Source of the DNA: Bacteroidia bacterium
GTDB taxonomy: Bacteria; Bacteroidota; Bacteroidia; J057
Direction: 5' to 3'
NCBI GenBank assembly: GCA_033391075.1
Contig: JAWPMV010000001.1
Location: 2,666,001-2,730,000, forward strand
DNA: 64,000 nt
The notes under the pieces are model-generated. The model was given only the letters and a program-made list of their open reading frames with translations. It did no database searches and was not told where the DNA came from. Both the position numbers and the translations under genes were made by a program. Positions 24,656-33,873 of this stretch are shown one piece after another. Position 1 is the stretch's first letter. Every line of letters begins with the position of its first letter.

Positions 24656-25543
24656 CTACTTCATTCCCAGCTCGCCTATGGCTTTATGACTGATTGTAAC
24701 GGCCTCTAACGGACTGATGCCGAAGGTTCTGTCTTGTTCAACAAAGAAATGCTCCATCCCTGATAAGTCTCTCTTTTCCAGAATCTTAGCAAAGTCAATT
24801 CCTCCTTTACCAACAGGTGCGAATCTACCTTCTGTATCCATATCCTTCATATGCCAGGATTTAAACCTTCCAGGAGCCTTCTCAAAATAAGCTACAGGAT
24901 CTACACCTGCTTTGGTGGCCCAGTAGAGATCCAATTGGAACTTTACATGCTCGGGATTGGTATTTTCGATGAAATAGTCCATAGGGACTATGCCTTTGGA
25001 ATTTTCTTTAAACTCCATATCATGATTGTGGTAGAGCATCACAAGACCTGCAGCACTACACTTTTCACCAATGGTATTCAGGATGCCATTAATTTCTTCT
25101 ACCTCTTCACTCATACCCAAACTTCCGTCTCCATTTACTTTGAAATGGCCCATAGGTGGAATTGGAACTACAAAATAAGTGAATCCGGCTGCCTTTACAT
25201 CTGCAATCATTTGATCTACATTGTCCAGGCTCACACTTCCGTGATGGGAACTAACGGGCTCCAGGCCTATTTCAGCAAGATAAGCCTTGAATTCATCCGG
25301 TGTCATTCCGTAGAATTTTCCATCTGCATAACCGGCTGCTTCTATGTATTTGTAACCAATATCTGCAACTGTTTTTAAGACCCCCTTAGGATTTACAGCC
25401 AGGGTATCTCTTAAGGTATACAAAGCCAGTCCTCCGAAGGACTCCTCCATTTTCGTTTCCTCTTGTGAAACTTCCTTAGATTCTGGTTGGGTAGACGTAC
25501 AGGCTATGGCCAATAATAGTAGTAAAGTGCTTAGGTATCTCAT
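24656..25543 (-). CDS. Sugar phosphate isomerase/epimerase-like TIM-barrel lipoprotein
   Basis: A 295-residue product with a lipobox leader (LLAIAC, Cys15) and a xylose-isomerase-like TIM barrel (about 36-292; AP-endonuclease-2 superfamily). Metal-site signatures are visible: SSHHGS, LYHNHDMEF, FQLDLYWATKAG, WHMKDMD and HFFVEQD. Membrane-anchored members often co-occur with DUF1080 and GMC oxidoreductases in Bacteroidota and may act on keto-sugars; such genes lie 4.5-7.7 kb away here, but not in one operon. Substrate unproven. Confidence 0.85.
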   Translation of the reverse strand: MRYLSTLLLLLAIACTSTQPESKEVSQEETKMEESFGGLALYTLRDTLAVNPKGVLKTVADIGYKYIEAAGYADGKFYGMTPDEFKAYLAEIGLEPVSSHHGSVSLDNVDQMIADVKAAGFTYFVVPIPPMGHFKVNGDGSLGMSEEVEEINGILNTIGEKCSAAGLVMLYHNHDMEFKENSKGIVPMDYFIENTNPEHVKFQLDLYWATKAGVDPVAYFEKAPGRFKSWHMKDMDTEGRFAPVGKGGIDFAKILEKRDLSGMEHFFVEQDRTFGISPLEAVTISHKAIGELGMK

Positions 25544-25668
25544 GTGAGTGTTAATAGAGTAAATATTTATTCGGGCAAATTTAAGAACAAATTATGTCCA
25601 TGCCTAGCAATCACTTGATTGCCAAATTTTCCGCATTGCCTCCCTACCCTATTTGTAATGCTATTATT

Positions 25669-26577
25669 TTAAAATAACTGCTTAAGTTCAAATTCTGGAG
25701 AAGCCTCAAACAATTCATCTAAAATCCATTTATGAGCATTTCCATAAATAATCAGGGTTCGTTCTGATTTAGACTGGGCAAGATTACGGGCACTGACAAA
25801 TAGCCTTGTATTTCTTCTGTACCAATGCCCTGTCAAATCTGCCCCAACAAATCGATCTCCATTCCCCAAATTCACCAGGCCTGTCAGCCATAGTTGTTTG
25901 GATCGTTTGGCAAATTCCGAACTATTGAGGTAGCTCAGATATTCCCAAACATCTAATTTATTCTGCAAATCATCATTATAGGAGTTAAATGCCTGATTGA
26001 GTTCATCATATTCATGCCAGAGATCCTCTTGTTTCATTTCGCGCGCATATTCATCCCAATCATCCAAACTCACAACTGTTTCGGGTTGAGGGGGACGATT
26101 ATCTATGCAATGTATGCGGTTTAGCTCCATTTTTTTCGCTACTCGAAAGCCTATTTGAAATGCCTCATGCAAGCCTAATTCCCAGCCGCCACCTTTGTAC
26201 TCCTGATATAGAGAGTCGAAAGTCGCCTGATTTTCTGGTCTCCATTCTACAGCGATGATGCTAGGCTTGAAATCTTCTGCAATTCTATCAACTATTTTGT
26301 CAATCTCTTCTTGATTTTCTGGAGAACGAACATCCATATGATGTTTGCCTACAACATCACTCCCATCTCTGGCTCGATTGAAATGAAAGCTTCCCAGAAT
26401 CATTACTTCATGTCGATATCCAAGATCTGCTTCTGGCATTGCCTGGACTAGCTTTGACAAAATGGGATTACTCTTTTTTTCTACTTTCTGCTGATCTTCA
26501 GAGGATGAACAGGAGGAAAAAATAAGCAAAAGGCTTAGGGCAAGCCCTTTTAATAGGGACTGTAATTGAGTGTTCAT
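25669..26577 (-). CDS. DUF5694 family lipoprotein (TraB/ChaN-like)
   Basis: A 302-residue lipoprotein (leader ending LIFSSC, Cys23). The body shows VMILGSFHFNRARDGSD, HHMDVRSPENQEEIDKIVDRI, KPSIIAVEW and the C-terminal LIIYGNAHKWIL, which match the DUF5694 family, distantly related to TraB-type proteins (GxxH and ExxR-like motifs). The role is unknown. It is monocistronic as far as can be seen. Confidence 0.75.
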   Translation of the reverse strand: MNTQLQSLLKGLALSLLLIFSSCSSSEDQQKVEKKSNPILSKLVQAMPEADLGYRHEVMILGSFHFNRARDGSDVVGKHHMDVRSPENQEEIDKIVDRIAEDFKPSIIAVEWRPENQATFDSLYQEYKGGGWELGLHEAFQIGFRVAKKMELNRIHCIDNRPPQPETVVSLDDWDEYAREMKQEDLWHEYDELNQAFNSYNDDLQNKLDVWEYLSYLNSSEFAKRSKQLWLTGLVNLGNGDRFVGADLTGHWYRRNTRLFVSARNLAQSKSERTLIIYGNAHKWILDELFEASPEFELKQLF

Positions 26578-26752
26578 AATGCTTGTATGTATTTTCTTTT
26601 GGGCCGAATGTTAAGTCTCGATTCTCAGCCAGGAATCTTATGATTTATTTGACTTTTACAGCTAGATTAAAAGCAGCAAATCTTAGACGATATGAAGAGA
26701 GGAAAAGTTGTCAGTGTTTTTTCAAATTCAATTACGGGCTTGATGGTTCTTT

Positions 26753-27250
26753 TTAAAATGCCTCAATCAAGGGAATTCCCTCTACCGTTCCATGCCAATC
26801 CCCAAAGCGATGGGTATGTATGTTAATCACAGCAGTAAAAGCCTGCTTATTTTTCACTTGAAGCGATAGCGCAGCATCCCATAAGTTCATGGGCTGATCA
26901 TTGAAATATACATCCAGAATTTGATTTTCAGGGCAAGCTCTGGGATAGTGATAATTCAGATCATCGCTGCATTTTTTAAACACAAGCTCAAAACTATCGC
27001 CTGTATCCAATAAATAAGTCAAAGTGTAAAGATCTCCTTCTTCCCAAACGATTGCGGCACTTTCAATGTAGAAGGTCTCCCTGGGGCCGTCGTTCTGGAC
27101 GCTGATTTCTCCTTCCGCGAAACGAGCTTCATTTGGATGACTAATTTCAACCTCTTTGCATAGGCTGCATGCATCGGTTTGCAATAGAAGGTTTGTATTA
27201 AGACCTATCAGGAGGAATGGAAGAATGATTTGAAAGAGATTAAATTGCAT
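26753..27250 (-). CDS. Small exported cysteine-containing protein, unknown
   Basis: 165 residues with an N-terminal signal-like helix (FQIILPFLLIGLNTNLLL), then a compact domain with a CSLC pair and two further cysteines (FKKC, RAC) that could form disulfides. Beta-rich pattern, no family recognised. It lies 69 bp downstream of the hydrolase gene on the same strand, so cotranscription is possible. Confidence 0.5.
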   Translation of the reverse strand: MQFNLFQIILPFLLIGLNTNLLLQTDACSLCKEVEISHPNEARFAEGEISVQNDGPRETFYIESAAIVWEEGDLYTLTYLLDTGDSFELVFKKCSDDLNYHYPRACPENQILDVYFNDQPMNLWDAALSLQVKNKQAFTAVINIHTHRFGDWHGTVEGIPLIEAF

Positions 27251-27319
27251 GTTTGTTGTTTTAGCTCAAAATAATGCTGGTTTTTAACAATCATTTGATG
27301 AATGCCGAAAAATTTCCCA

Positions 27320-28234
27320 CTAGCCTCTTTTGACTATTTTACCTTCACGTTTGAGTTTTCTTAAGGTCCGTTTTCTATTCTTTACAAATTGATTCGCAAT
27401 ACGAAAAAATGCTTCTGGATTCGAAAACCAGGGATCATGGCAGGATCCTTTAATATGAATCAAAACAGAATTTGGGATAATTTCTGCATACTCATTGACC
27501 GCTCTAAAGTAATTGCAAGGCTGAGTTCCATTGTAAATCAAGGTCGGAATCTTAATCGAAGCAAGGCTATCAATTTTAGGACCTGTTTGTAAACTTGCCA
27601 TTGCCTGATCGGTACTGTATCCATAATAATGGGTTACTTGTTTCACGATCTCCTCTTTATATTCAGACTCTTCTCCCGAGGCAGTTACTTCTCTTCGTAT
27701 TCTGTTTTCTTCCATTTGTATAAAGCCTACTTTGGGGCCTTTGTAATCGGGATGTTTATCCAAATAATCAGATTTGTAGGTTTTTAACTGGGGCCATTCT
27801 CTCCCTCTCCAGTCAACCAGTCCAGATAAAATCAGGCCTTTAATATCTTCCGGATGATTATAGGCATACATCAAAGCCAACAGACTTCCCCACGAAGATG
27901 AAGCGATAAATACTTTTTTGCCTTTCGCATGATGCTTTATCACTCGCTCTAAATCAGCCATGTGATCCCAGTAATAATAACTAAGTCTTCCCTGATCGCT
28001 TTTCCCACACCCTCTTTGGTCATAATAGATAACTTTCGCTACTTCCTTGAGCCGGTCAAATTCGGGCCTTAAATAACTATGCTCAACTCCTGGCCCACCA
28101 TGCAAGACAATCACAACTTCAGACTTTCCTTCAAGTTCCCAATAGGCAAGTTTTGCTTCGCCAGGAATAAAGCCTGTCTGAGACATAGCAGATAAGGTGA
28201 TCATTGATAAGAGTAGAAATGCAATAGTTCTCAT
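27320..28234 (-). CDS. Exported alpha/beta hydrolase (peptidase S33-like)
   Basis: A 304-residue protein with a signal peptide (MRTIAFLLLSMITLSAMS) and an alpha/beta hydrolase core. The oxyanion-hole motif HGGPG and YYDQRGCGKSD are those of proline iminopeptidases; the nucleophile elbow reads SSSWGS instead of the usual GGSWG, with Ser as nucleophile; the C-terminal His is in GSCHDPW. Probably a periplasmic aminopeptidase or esterase; the substrate cannot be told. A basic tail (RKRTLRKLKREGK) ends the protein. Confidence 0.82.
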   Translation of the reverse strand: MRTIAFLLLSMITLSAMSQTGFIPGEAKLAYWELEGKSEVVIVLHGGPGVEHSYLRPEFDRLKEVAKVIYYDQRGCGKSDQGRLSYYYWDHMADLERVIKHHAKGKKVFIASSSWGSLLALMYAYNHPEDIKGLILSGLVDWRGREWPQLKTYKSDYLDKHPDYKGPKVGFIQMEENRIRREVTASGEESEYKEEIVKQVTHYYGYSTDQAMASLQTGPKIDSLASIKIPTLIYNGTQPCNYFRAVNEYAEIIPNSVLIHIKGSCHDPWFSNPEAFFRIANQFVKNRKRTLRKLKREGKIVKRG

Positions 28235-28492
28235 AGCTTTTTTTAGGATATACAGCGCTTAGGCACTTGAGGTTGCGCCGAGATAAGGATCCAGACCTCC
28301 TCTCAGCTATCAGGCCAGGAAATTCGTAAAGCTTATCTCCAGATTTGAGAGCCTTTTCTCAATATGAGAAGAAATATCGGACACTCGTAAATTGTAAAAT
28401 ACTCACAATCAGAAGGTTAAAGGATCCGGTCCTCTACTTGCATTAATGTTCAATACATAAGGCAAGTATTTTTAACATAAAAGCATTTTACA

Positions 28493-28690
28493 ATGAAAAG
28501 TTCACAGCCCCGTCCACATCTCCATAAGTTTCCAATGAGTGGTTATATGTTATCTGAGGATTCTTATGAGCATTCCTGGCGTCCGGGAGATGAAAAAATG
28601 GATCAGAAGAAAGATCATTCCAATGATCAGGGATTTACCTATTCTCCCTGGGTCAGGAAATCCATCGGTGGCTGGTACCTGTTTTCATAA
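28493..28690 (+). CDS. Possible small protein, 65 aa
   Basis: An ATG frame of 65 codons in an otherwise empty 672-bp gap. The product is hydrophilic, rich in His, Asp and Lys, and ends in the aromatic stretch WVRKSIGGWYLFS. A strong terminator starts 28 bp after the stop, on the same strand, which shows that something is transcribed here. No family is recognised; the transcript could instead be a non-coding RNA. Confidence 0.45.
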   Translation: MKSSQPRPHLHKFPMSGYMLSEDSYEHSWRPGDEKMDQKKDHSNDQGFTYSPWVRKSIGGWYLFS

Positions 28691-28718
28691 GCGTTAGATT
28701 AGAGTATTAAATGGCAAA

Positions 28719-28752
28719 GGCCCATGAATTTTTATTCATGGGCCTCATTTTT
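28719..28752 (+). terminator. Strong intrinsic terminator
   Basis: 11-bp perfect stem GGCCCATGAAT (28719-28729) and ATTCATGGGCC (28734-28744), loop TTTT, then TCATTTTTT. It ends the transcript of the small gene at 28493. Confidence 0.92.
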
Positions 28753-28906
28753 TAGCAATGCACCTGGCAAGTGCTATTTTCCTAAAAAGGACCTATCGAT
28801 TTGTCCGCAAAGTAAAAAGGAAAGATCAAATTCAAGTATCAAGTTCGAATTCATAGAAAGACTCTTGTATGGCTCAGAGCTAGATTTGAATTTGATCTTT
28901 AAATTT

Positions 28907-29809
28907 TCAATTCTCTGTTATTTTTGACTCTATAGATTCTTCTTCTGATGAGTTGCCTTGTTTCGGATTGAGTTTAAATTCTTTAGCCAGCATTCCATCC
29001 AGCATTTTCCCCGGTAAGTACTGAAGGAGTACTTTGTCGGTAAATGGAGTGGGACTGATCATATATCGATTTTTAGGCTTTTTGCTTTCAAAAATCTCTC
29101 GCACCAAAGAAGCTACTTTAGAGGGATTCATTCCTTTTTTGCCTTCCTCTGCAAATGCCTTTAAAAAGGCAATAACAGATTCTTCATATGCAGTGTTTTC
29201 ATATCCACTGTCTTCCGGACTGGGTGCTTTGTTCCAAATGGGGGTTGCAACTGCTCCAGGTTCTATGATACTCACTTTAATCCCAAACAACATCAACTCT
29301 CTGCGCAAAGCATCACTAAGACCCTCAATCGCATGCTTGGTAGCACAATACATTCCAATAAAAGGCATAGAAACTTTTCCTCCCACTGAACTCATATTCA
29401 AAATCCTGCCTGGCTCTGAAGTATAATATGGATCTGCTCCTAATAAAGGGAGAAAGGAACGGGTAACTCGAATGACTCCCATCACATTGATGTTGAGCAT
29501 CTCTTCAATATCTTCGATGGGTTGGTGCATAATCGGGCCTGACAGAGCGGTGCCAGCATTGTTGAATAAACCATAAAGACCTTTCCCTCCTAACCTTCTT
29601 TCTACCTCTTTGACAGCTTTATCAATAGCTGCCTGGTCACGTACATCAAAAATCAGGGGAAAGCAGTTTATTCCAAACTCACTAAGAAGGCGTTTTGCAT
29701 CTTTTTCTTTTCTGACATTGGCAAAAACTCGATAGCCGTTATTGATTAATTCCTGGGTTGTGGCGTACCCGATACCGGTTGAGGCTCCCGTTACTAGGAT
29801 AGATTTCAT
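28907..29809 (-). CDS. Short-chain dehydrogenase/reductase
   Basis: A 300-residue classical SDR: TGASTGIG (7-14) for NAD(P) binding, NNAG (83-86), catalytic S140/S141, Y154 and K158 in MYCATKH. The basic residue R33 after the second strand (FANVRKE) suggests NADP preference. The C-terminal extension and GAVATP resemble retinol/17-beta-hydroxysteroid-type SDRs annotated as general oxidoreductases. Monocistronic; substrate unknown. Confidence 0.9.
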   Translation of the reverse strand: MKSILVTGASTGIGYATTQELINNGYRVFANVRKEKDAKRLLSEFGINCFPLIFDVRDQAAIDKAVKEVERRLGGKGLYGLFNNAGTALSGPIMHQPIEDIEEMLNINVMGVIRVTRSFLPLLGADPYYTSEPGRILNMSSVGGKVSMPFIGMYCATKHAIEGLSDALRRELMLFGIKVSIIEPGAVATPIWNKAPSPEDSGYENTAYEESVIAFLKAFAEEGKKGMNPSKVASLVREIFESKKPKNRYMISPTPFTDKVLLQYLPGKMLDGMLAKEFKLNPKQGNSSEEESIESKITEN

Positions 29810-29922
29810 ATTTGGGTCGATTAGAGGTTAAAGTAACAAGAACAAGCATTGTTTCGCAAAAGGTACAAAAAAGGAGCTAAGCAAAACTCAGCTCCACAGA
29901 CAGTTTTAGCCTTATTCTAACA

Positions 29923-30504
29923 TCATAATTCGGACAGAACTTCATCGATTTGAGCCTTGTGCCTCATACTGTGTGCAGCTATCACCAAAAAGAGTTGATA
30001 GCTGTCAGCGGGCCCATAAGGGGATTTTCCAATATGTCCCCGCAAGGGAAGGCTTTCATCCTGCAAAAAAGCCCTTATTTGTTCCCTCGAATTTTTAAAC
30101 GCTTGCAAGGCTTCTTCTTTCGTCATGATCTCAGGCTGTTCCGGCAAAGGAGTTTTAACTTTTACACCTCTGTCAGCTATTTTTCCGATAAGCCAGGCAT
30201 CTTGCGATCTCAGGTCTTCTTTAAAATTTGAAGGGCTCTTGAGTAGCGCCTGGATATTTCTGAACAAGCCCCGTTCTGCCTGTAGAACATGGCTCATGCA
30301 CTGAGCAGGAGACCAAGTGTCTGGATTTGGCGAATGCTTCCATTGTTCTTCTGTAAGAGAAGTAAGGCTAGTCAAAAGCTCTTCCTCGCTGGCTTGAAGG
30401 AAATTTAGCAGAAAGCTACGCTCGCTCGTATCGATTTTGAAGTCCTGTCCGACTAAACGGATACCCATAAGCAAGAGGATAAAGCAGATTAAAATTTGTC
30501 TCAT
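29923..30504 (-). CDS. DinB/YfiT-like four-helix protein, exported
   Basis: 193 residues with a signal peptide (cleavage near LVGQ) followed by a DinB_2-type four-helix bundle. The three expected metal-binding His are visible: one in PAQCMSHVLQAERG and two in AAHSMRHKAQ. Family members are metal-dependent thiol transferases or hydrolases; the periplasmic form is common in Bacteroidota and unassigned. It diverges from the DJ-1/AraC regulator gene across 143 bp and might be one of its targets. Confidence 0.85.
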   Translation of the reverse strand: MRQILICFILLLMGIRLVGQDFKIDTSERSFLLNFLQASEEELLTSLTSLTEEQWKHSPNPDTWSPAQCMSHVLQAERGLFRNIQALLKSPSNFKEDLRSQDAWLIGKIADRGVKVKTPLPEQPEIMTKEEALQAFKNSREQIRAFLQDESLPLRGHIGKSPYGPADSYQLFLVIAAHSMRHKAQIDEVLSEL

Positions 30505-30647
30505 GTATTTAGTATTGTTGATTCAAAACCGAAACTACCAAGAAGAATATGCTATGAGGTGGGGTGAATCTGCCTCTTTTGTTGGGGAAATTGGCCAGCT
30601 TTAAATTCCTGTCCTTAAATGATGTATAATAGCTCAAAATAGTCCAT

Positions 30648-31604
30648 ATGAAGAAACTGGCTCTATTGATCCCCGAAGGTAAAAGCAGTCCTTTAGCCAT
30701 AACCGGAGTAAGTACCATTTGCAAATTGGGGCAGCAATATGGTCTAGCTATAGATTATAAAATTCTTTCGACCCAAAAAGAGGCGCATTTGGATGCAGGA
30801 AAATTCATCCTTAAATCCGATGAACGGATAGAGCAAGGTGCATTCTATGATTTCCTTATTATCCCCTCTATCATTGGGCCCGTTGATGACTCTCTTCGAT
30901 TGAATAAAGATCTCTGTGCCTTTGTTAAAAATTCCTATGAAAAGGGAAGTAAGATTATATCGATGTGTACAGGAGCTTATTTATTGGCGGAGACTGGCCT
31001 CCTGGATGGATATGAGGCTTCCTCTCATTATGCTGCAATAGATGACTTGAAAAATCGATTTCCCCAGGTTCACTGGAAAGCTGATAAAATTATCACAGAT
31101 CAGGATGGACTCTATACGAGTGGAGGTACACTTTCTTCTTTTAACGTCCTGATTTACCTCATGGAAAAATACTTTGACAAGGAAATCGCCTATAGCATTG
31201 CCAAGGTAATTCAGATGGATTATCCCCGAAATAGCCAAAAACCCTTTTATATTTTTAGCAATCAGAAAAATCATGAGGATGAACTCATTCTAAACATCCA
31301 GAATCATCTTGAGAAGACCCTGGACCAGCAAATTAGCCTACATCAGATTTGCCATAGATTTGGGATCAGCAGAAGGAGTTTGAATAGACGATTTAAGCAG
31401 GCAACGGGAGAAAACCCACAAATCTATATTCAGAGAATCAAAGTAGAACAGGCAAAAAGATGGCTGGAAAGCAGCGGAAAACATATCAATGAGATCACAA
31501 CTAATCTGGGATACCAGGATTTGGAATCCTTTCGAAAAGTCTTCAAGAAAATAAGTGGTCTGTTACCAAGTGAATACAGAAGAAAGCTTAAATCAAGCTC
31601 CTAA
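30648..31604 (+). CDS. GlxA-type regulator: DJ-1/PfpI domain plus AraC DNA-binding domain
   Basis: A 318-residue transcription factor. Residues 1-185 are a DJ-1/PfpI fold with the nucleophile-elbow motif IISMCTGAYLLAETGLLDG and GLYTSGG; residues 215-316 are an AraC-type double HTH (ISLHQICHRFGISRRSLNRRFKQATGENP ... EITTNLGYQDLESFRKVFKKISGLLPSEYR). Its ligand is unknown. Its stop overlaps that of the convergent TetR gene by four bases (CTAA). Possible targets are itself and the divergent DinB-like gene. Confidence 0.92.
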   Translation: MKKLALLIPEGKSSPLAITGVSTICKLGQQYGLAIDYKILSTQKEAHLDAGKFILKSDERIEQGAFYDFLIIPSIIGPVDDSLRLNKDLCAFVKNSYEKGSKIISMCTGAYLLAETGLLDGYEASSHYAAIDDLKNRFPQVHWKADKIITDQDGLYTSGGTLSSFNVLIYLMEKYFDKEIAYSIAKVIQMDYPRNSQKPFYIFSNQKNHEDELILNIQNHLEKTLDQQISLHQICHRFGISRRSLNRRFKQATGENPQIYIQRIKVEQAKRWLESSGKHINEITTNLGYQDLESFRKVFKKISGLLPSEYRRKLKSSS

Positions 31605-32269
31605 TCCTCTTCTTTTTCGTCTCTTGTAAGCATGCCATTGAAAAGCAGATCATTGATGATGTCAGCATGCCTTTCTACTTCTTTCTCATCAAATGGATTC
31701 AGATTATATAGCGTCTCCATTTGATAGGAACGGGAAAACAGGGTTGTAATGGAACCAATTACAAAGCTTGTCATATTTGGAGAAGGGATCTCCTTGATTC
31801 TTCCTTTCTTTTGTTCCTCAACTCTTACCGTATCCATATAGTGATAAATCTTACCCAGAAGATTTTCAATCAACCATTTGGATCTATCAGATTTGGAAAA
31901 GACTTCCTGAACCACGATCTGTTGAAACTCAGGATAGCGGGCAGAAACATAAACAATTTGTTTATTGAAAAGCTTCATCTGTTGAATCCCATCCAAATCC
32001 TTGATTAGGCGTGAAAGATTATCCAATTCCTTGATGATCTCCCCTCCTATCAGATTCAGAGCGCTCTTCCAAAGTTCCTCCTTGGACCCAAAATGATAAT
32101 GCAGGTTAGAATCCGCTACTCCTACTTCCTTTGCCAGGCTATTGAGGCTAACCCCTCGAAAGCCATTTTTTGCAAATGATTTGAGAGCGGTCCTCAAAAT
32201 TCCATCCAGATTCACACCTTGTTTCTCGCTAGGCCTTCCTGGCTTCCTTTTATTTGGTTTCTCGTCCAT
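31601..32269 (-). CDS. TetR-family regulator next to the BCKDH/IcmF operon
   Basis: 222 residues with an N-terminal TetR HTH (ILRTALKSFAKNGFRGVSLNSLAKEVGVADSNLHYHFGSKEELW, about 25-70) preceded by a basic KRKPGRPSE tail, and a ligand-binding C-terminal domain. It diverges from the branched-chain dehydrogenase operon, so it probably represses it and itself in response to an acyl-CoA (inference). A 13-bp palindrome lies 28 bp before its start. Confidence 0.9.
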   Translation of the reverse strand: MDEKPNKRKPGRPSEKQGVNLDGILRTALKSFAKNGFRGVSLNSLAKEVGVADSNLHYHFGSKEELWKSALNLIGGEIIKELDNLSRLIKDLDGIQQMKLFNKQIVYVSARYPEFQQIVVQEVFSKSDRSKWLIENLLGKIYHYMDTVRVEEQKKGRIKEIPSPNMTSFVIGSITTLFSRSYQMETLYNLNPFDEKEVERHADIINDLLFNGMLTRDEKEED

Positions 32270-32297
32270 GCTTTTCCACTAATTATACCTCTAGCTA

Positions 32298-32310
32298 CAC
32301 AATTATTGTG
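32298..32310. promoter_or_regulatory. Candidate TetR operator
   Basis: CACAAT-T-ATTGTG, a perfect odd-centred palindrome in the 243-bp divergent region, 28 bp upstream of the TetR start and about 100 bp upstream of the E2 promoter. Assigned by position and symmetry only. Confidence 0.4.
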
Positions 32311-32411
32311 AATTGTCTCAATAATTCCTCAAGAAATTTAGGCCTTTGTGTACAATATCTGACTAATTCTTTATAGCATCCTCACAATATTAGGTTGAGT
32401 TCTAAATATTA

Positions 32412-32442
32412 TTGGAAAGTTACTTCATAAGCTATACTTTTG
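32412..32442 (+). promoter_or_regulatory. Promoter of the E2-E1-icmF operon
   Basis: TTG at 32412-32414, 20-nt spacer, and an exact TAnnTTTG element (TACTTTTG, 32435-32442). This is the best Bacteroidota-type promoter in the window. It leaves a leader of about 65 nt before the E2 start codon. Confidence 0.7.
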
Positions 32443-32512
32443 TGTTTGTTAAAAACAGAATTTACTCAATTATCGTACAATACTAAGAGCCCTTAAAAAA
32501 TAAATAAAAGTC

Positions 32513-33841
32513 ATGGCGCAAGTTGAAATTCTCATTCCCAAAATGGGCGAAGGTGTAATAGAAGCTACCGTGCTTAACTGGCTTAAGTCTGTGGGAGATG
32601 AAGTAGAAGAAGATGAGACCCTCCTTGAAATTGCCACAGATAAAGTTGACTCCGATGTTCCTTCTCCTGTCAGTGGAAAATTAGTTCAGATTCTGGCTGA
32701 AGCAGATGAAGTTGTAGCCGTTGGGAAAGTCATAGCCATTATAGAAACCCAGGCAGCAATTCCTGCCAGTGAAACTGCTCCTCCGGTTCCCGAAACAGTA
32801 GAAATTCCCAAGCAAGAAGCTGCATTAGAAAGTCTTGCAGCAGCAGAAACCCTTGTTCTCACAAAAGAAGAAGGCAGAAGGAATTATTCTCCCCTCGTTC
32901 GTAGCATAGCAAAACAGGAGAATATCGGGATAAATGAACTGGATACTATTCAGGGTACAGGAGCAAAAGGAAGAGTTACCAAAAAAGATATCCTCGCTTA
33001 TCTGGAAATTAGAAAACCGGAGATAAATGTACAGGAGCTTATGCCCCCACAAGAGAAAGTAGCTCCTTTAACTTCCACTACTCCCATCCAATCTTTGCCT
33101 GTCAATGGAAATAGCCATAAACTAAATGGACAGGGAACTTCTGATGAGGTAATTGAAATGGACAGAATGCGAAAAATGATCGCAGATCATATGGTCATGT
33201 CCAAACATACCTCTCCGCATGTTACCTGCTTTTTGGAAGTAGATGTAACTGATATGGTAGAATGGCGGGCAAAAAATAAAGATTCTTTCCAGGAAAGAAA
33301 TGGAGAGAAACTAACTTTTACCCCTCTTTTTATTCAGGCGGTTGCAAAAGCGATCAAGGACTATCCCCTGATCAATGTATCTGTTGATGAAAATAAGATC
33401 ATCAAAAAGAAGCAAGTCAATATAGGGATGGCTACTGCCCTGCCCACAGGTAATCTTATTGTACCTGTAATCAAACAGGCTGATCAGATGAACCTGGCAG
33501 GTCTGGCCACCACAGTAAATGATCTTGCAAATCGGGCCCGAAACAACAAACTAAAACCAGATGAAATCCAGGGAGGAACTTTTACGGTTTCCAATCTGGG
33601 TGCTTTCCGAATTGATGCAGGTACGCCTATCATCAATCAACCGCAAGTAGCCATTTTGGCGCTTGGGAATATTGTGAAGAAACCCGCAGTTGTCAGCACA
33701 GAGATTGGAGATGTGATCGCGATCAGGCAAAAGATGATGCTCTCCCTCTCTTTTGACCACAGAGTGGTGGATGGATTTCTGGGAGGATCATTCCTCCGAA
33801 GACTGGGTGATTACATCGAGCAATTCACCCAAACTGTTTAA
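32513..33841 (+). CDS. Branched-chain 2-oxoacid dehydrogenase E2 (dihydrolipoyl acyltransferase)
   Basis: The acyltransferase core of a 2-oxoacid dehydrogenase complex, moving the acyl group from lipoyl to CoA. Its 442 residues show one lipoyl domain (1-80; lipoylated K44 in EIATDKVDSD), a peripheral-subunit-binding domain (about 127-165, YSPLVRSIAKQ ... GTGAKGRVTKKDI), an Ala/Pro/Gln linker, and the catalytic domain (215-442) with H416 and D420 in SFDHRVVDG. It is followed by the fused E1 after 32 bp. The branched-chain assignment rests on operon context with IcmF. E3 is not encoded here. Confidence 0.88.
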   Translation: MAQVEILIPKMGEGVIEATVLNWLKSVGDEVEEDETLLEIATDKVDSDVPSPVSGKLVQILAEADEVVAVGKVIAIIETQAAIPASETAPPVPETVEIPKQEAALESLAAAETLVLTKEEGRRNYSPLVRSIAKQENIGINELDTIQGTGAKGRVTKKDILAYLEIRKPEINVQELMPPQEKVAPLTSTTPIQSLPVNGNSHKLNGQGTSDEVIEMDRMRKMIADHMVMSKHTSPHVTCFLEVDVTDMVEWRAKNKDSFQERNGEKLTFTPLFIQAVAKAIKDYPLINVSVDENKIIKKKQVNIGMATALPTGNLIVPVIKQADQMNLAGLATTVNDLANRARNNKLKPDEIQGGTFTVSNLGAFRIDAGTPIINQPQVAILALGNIVKKPAVVSTEIGDVIAIRQKMMLSLSFDHRVVDGFLGGSFLRRLGDYIEQFTQTV

Positions 33842-33873
33842 CGCTAAGTTATATTCAATTAGCCCTCCCCTCT

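Noticed and set aside
24851-25378. 175-codon plus-strand frame
   Set aside because: It lies fully inside the sugar-isomerase-like gene on the opposite strand and has an unnatural composition.
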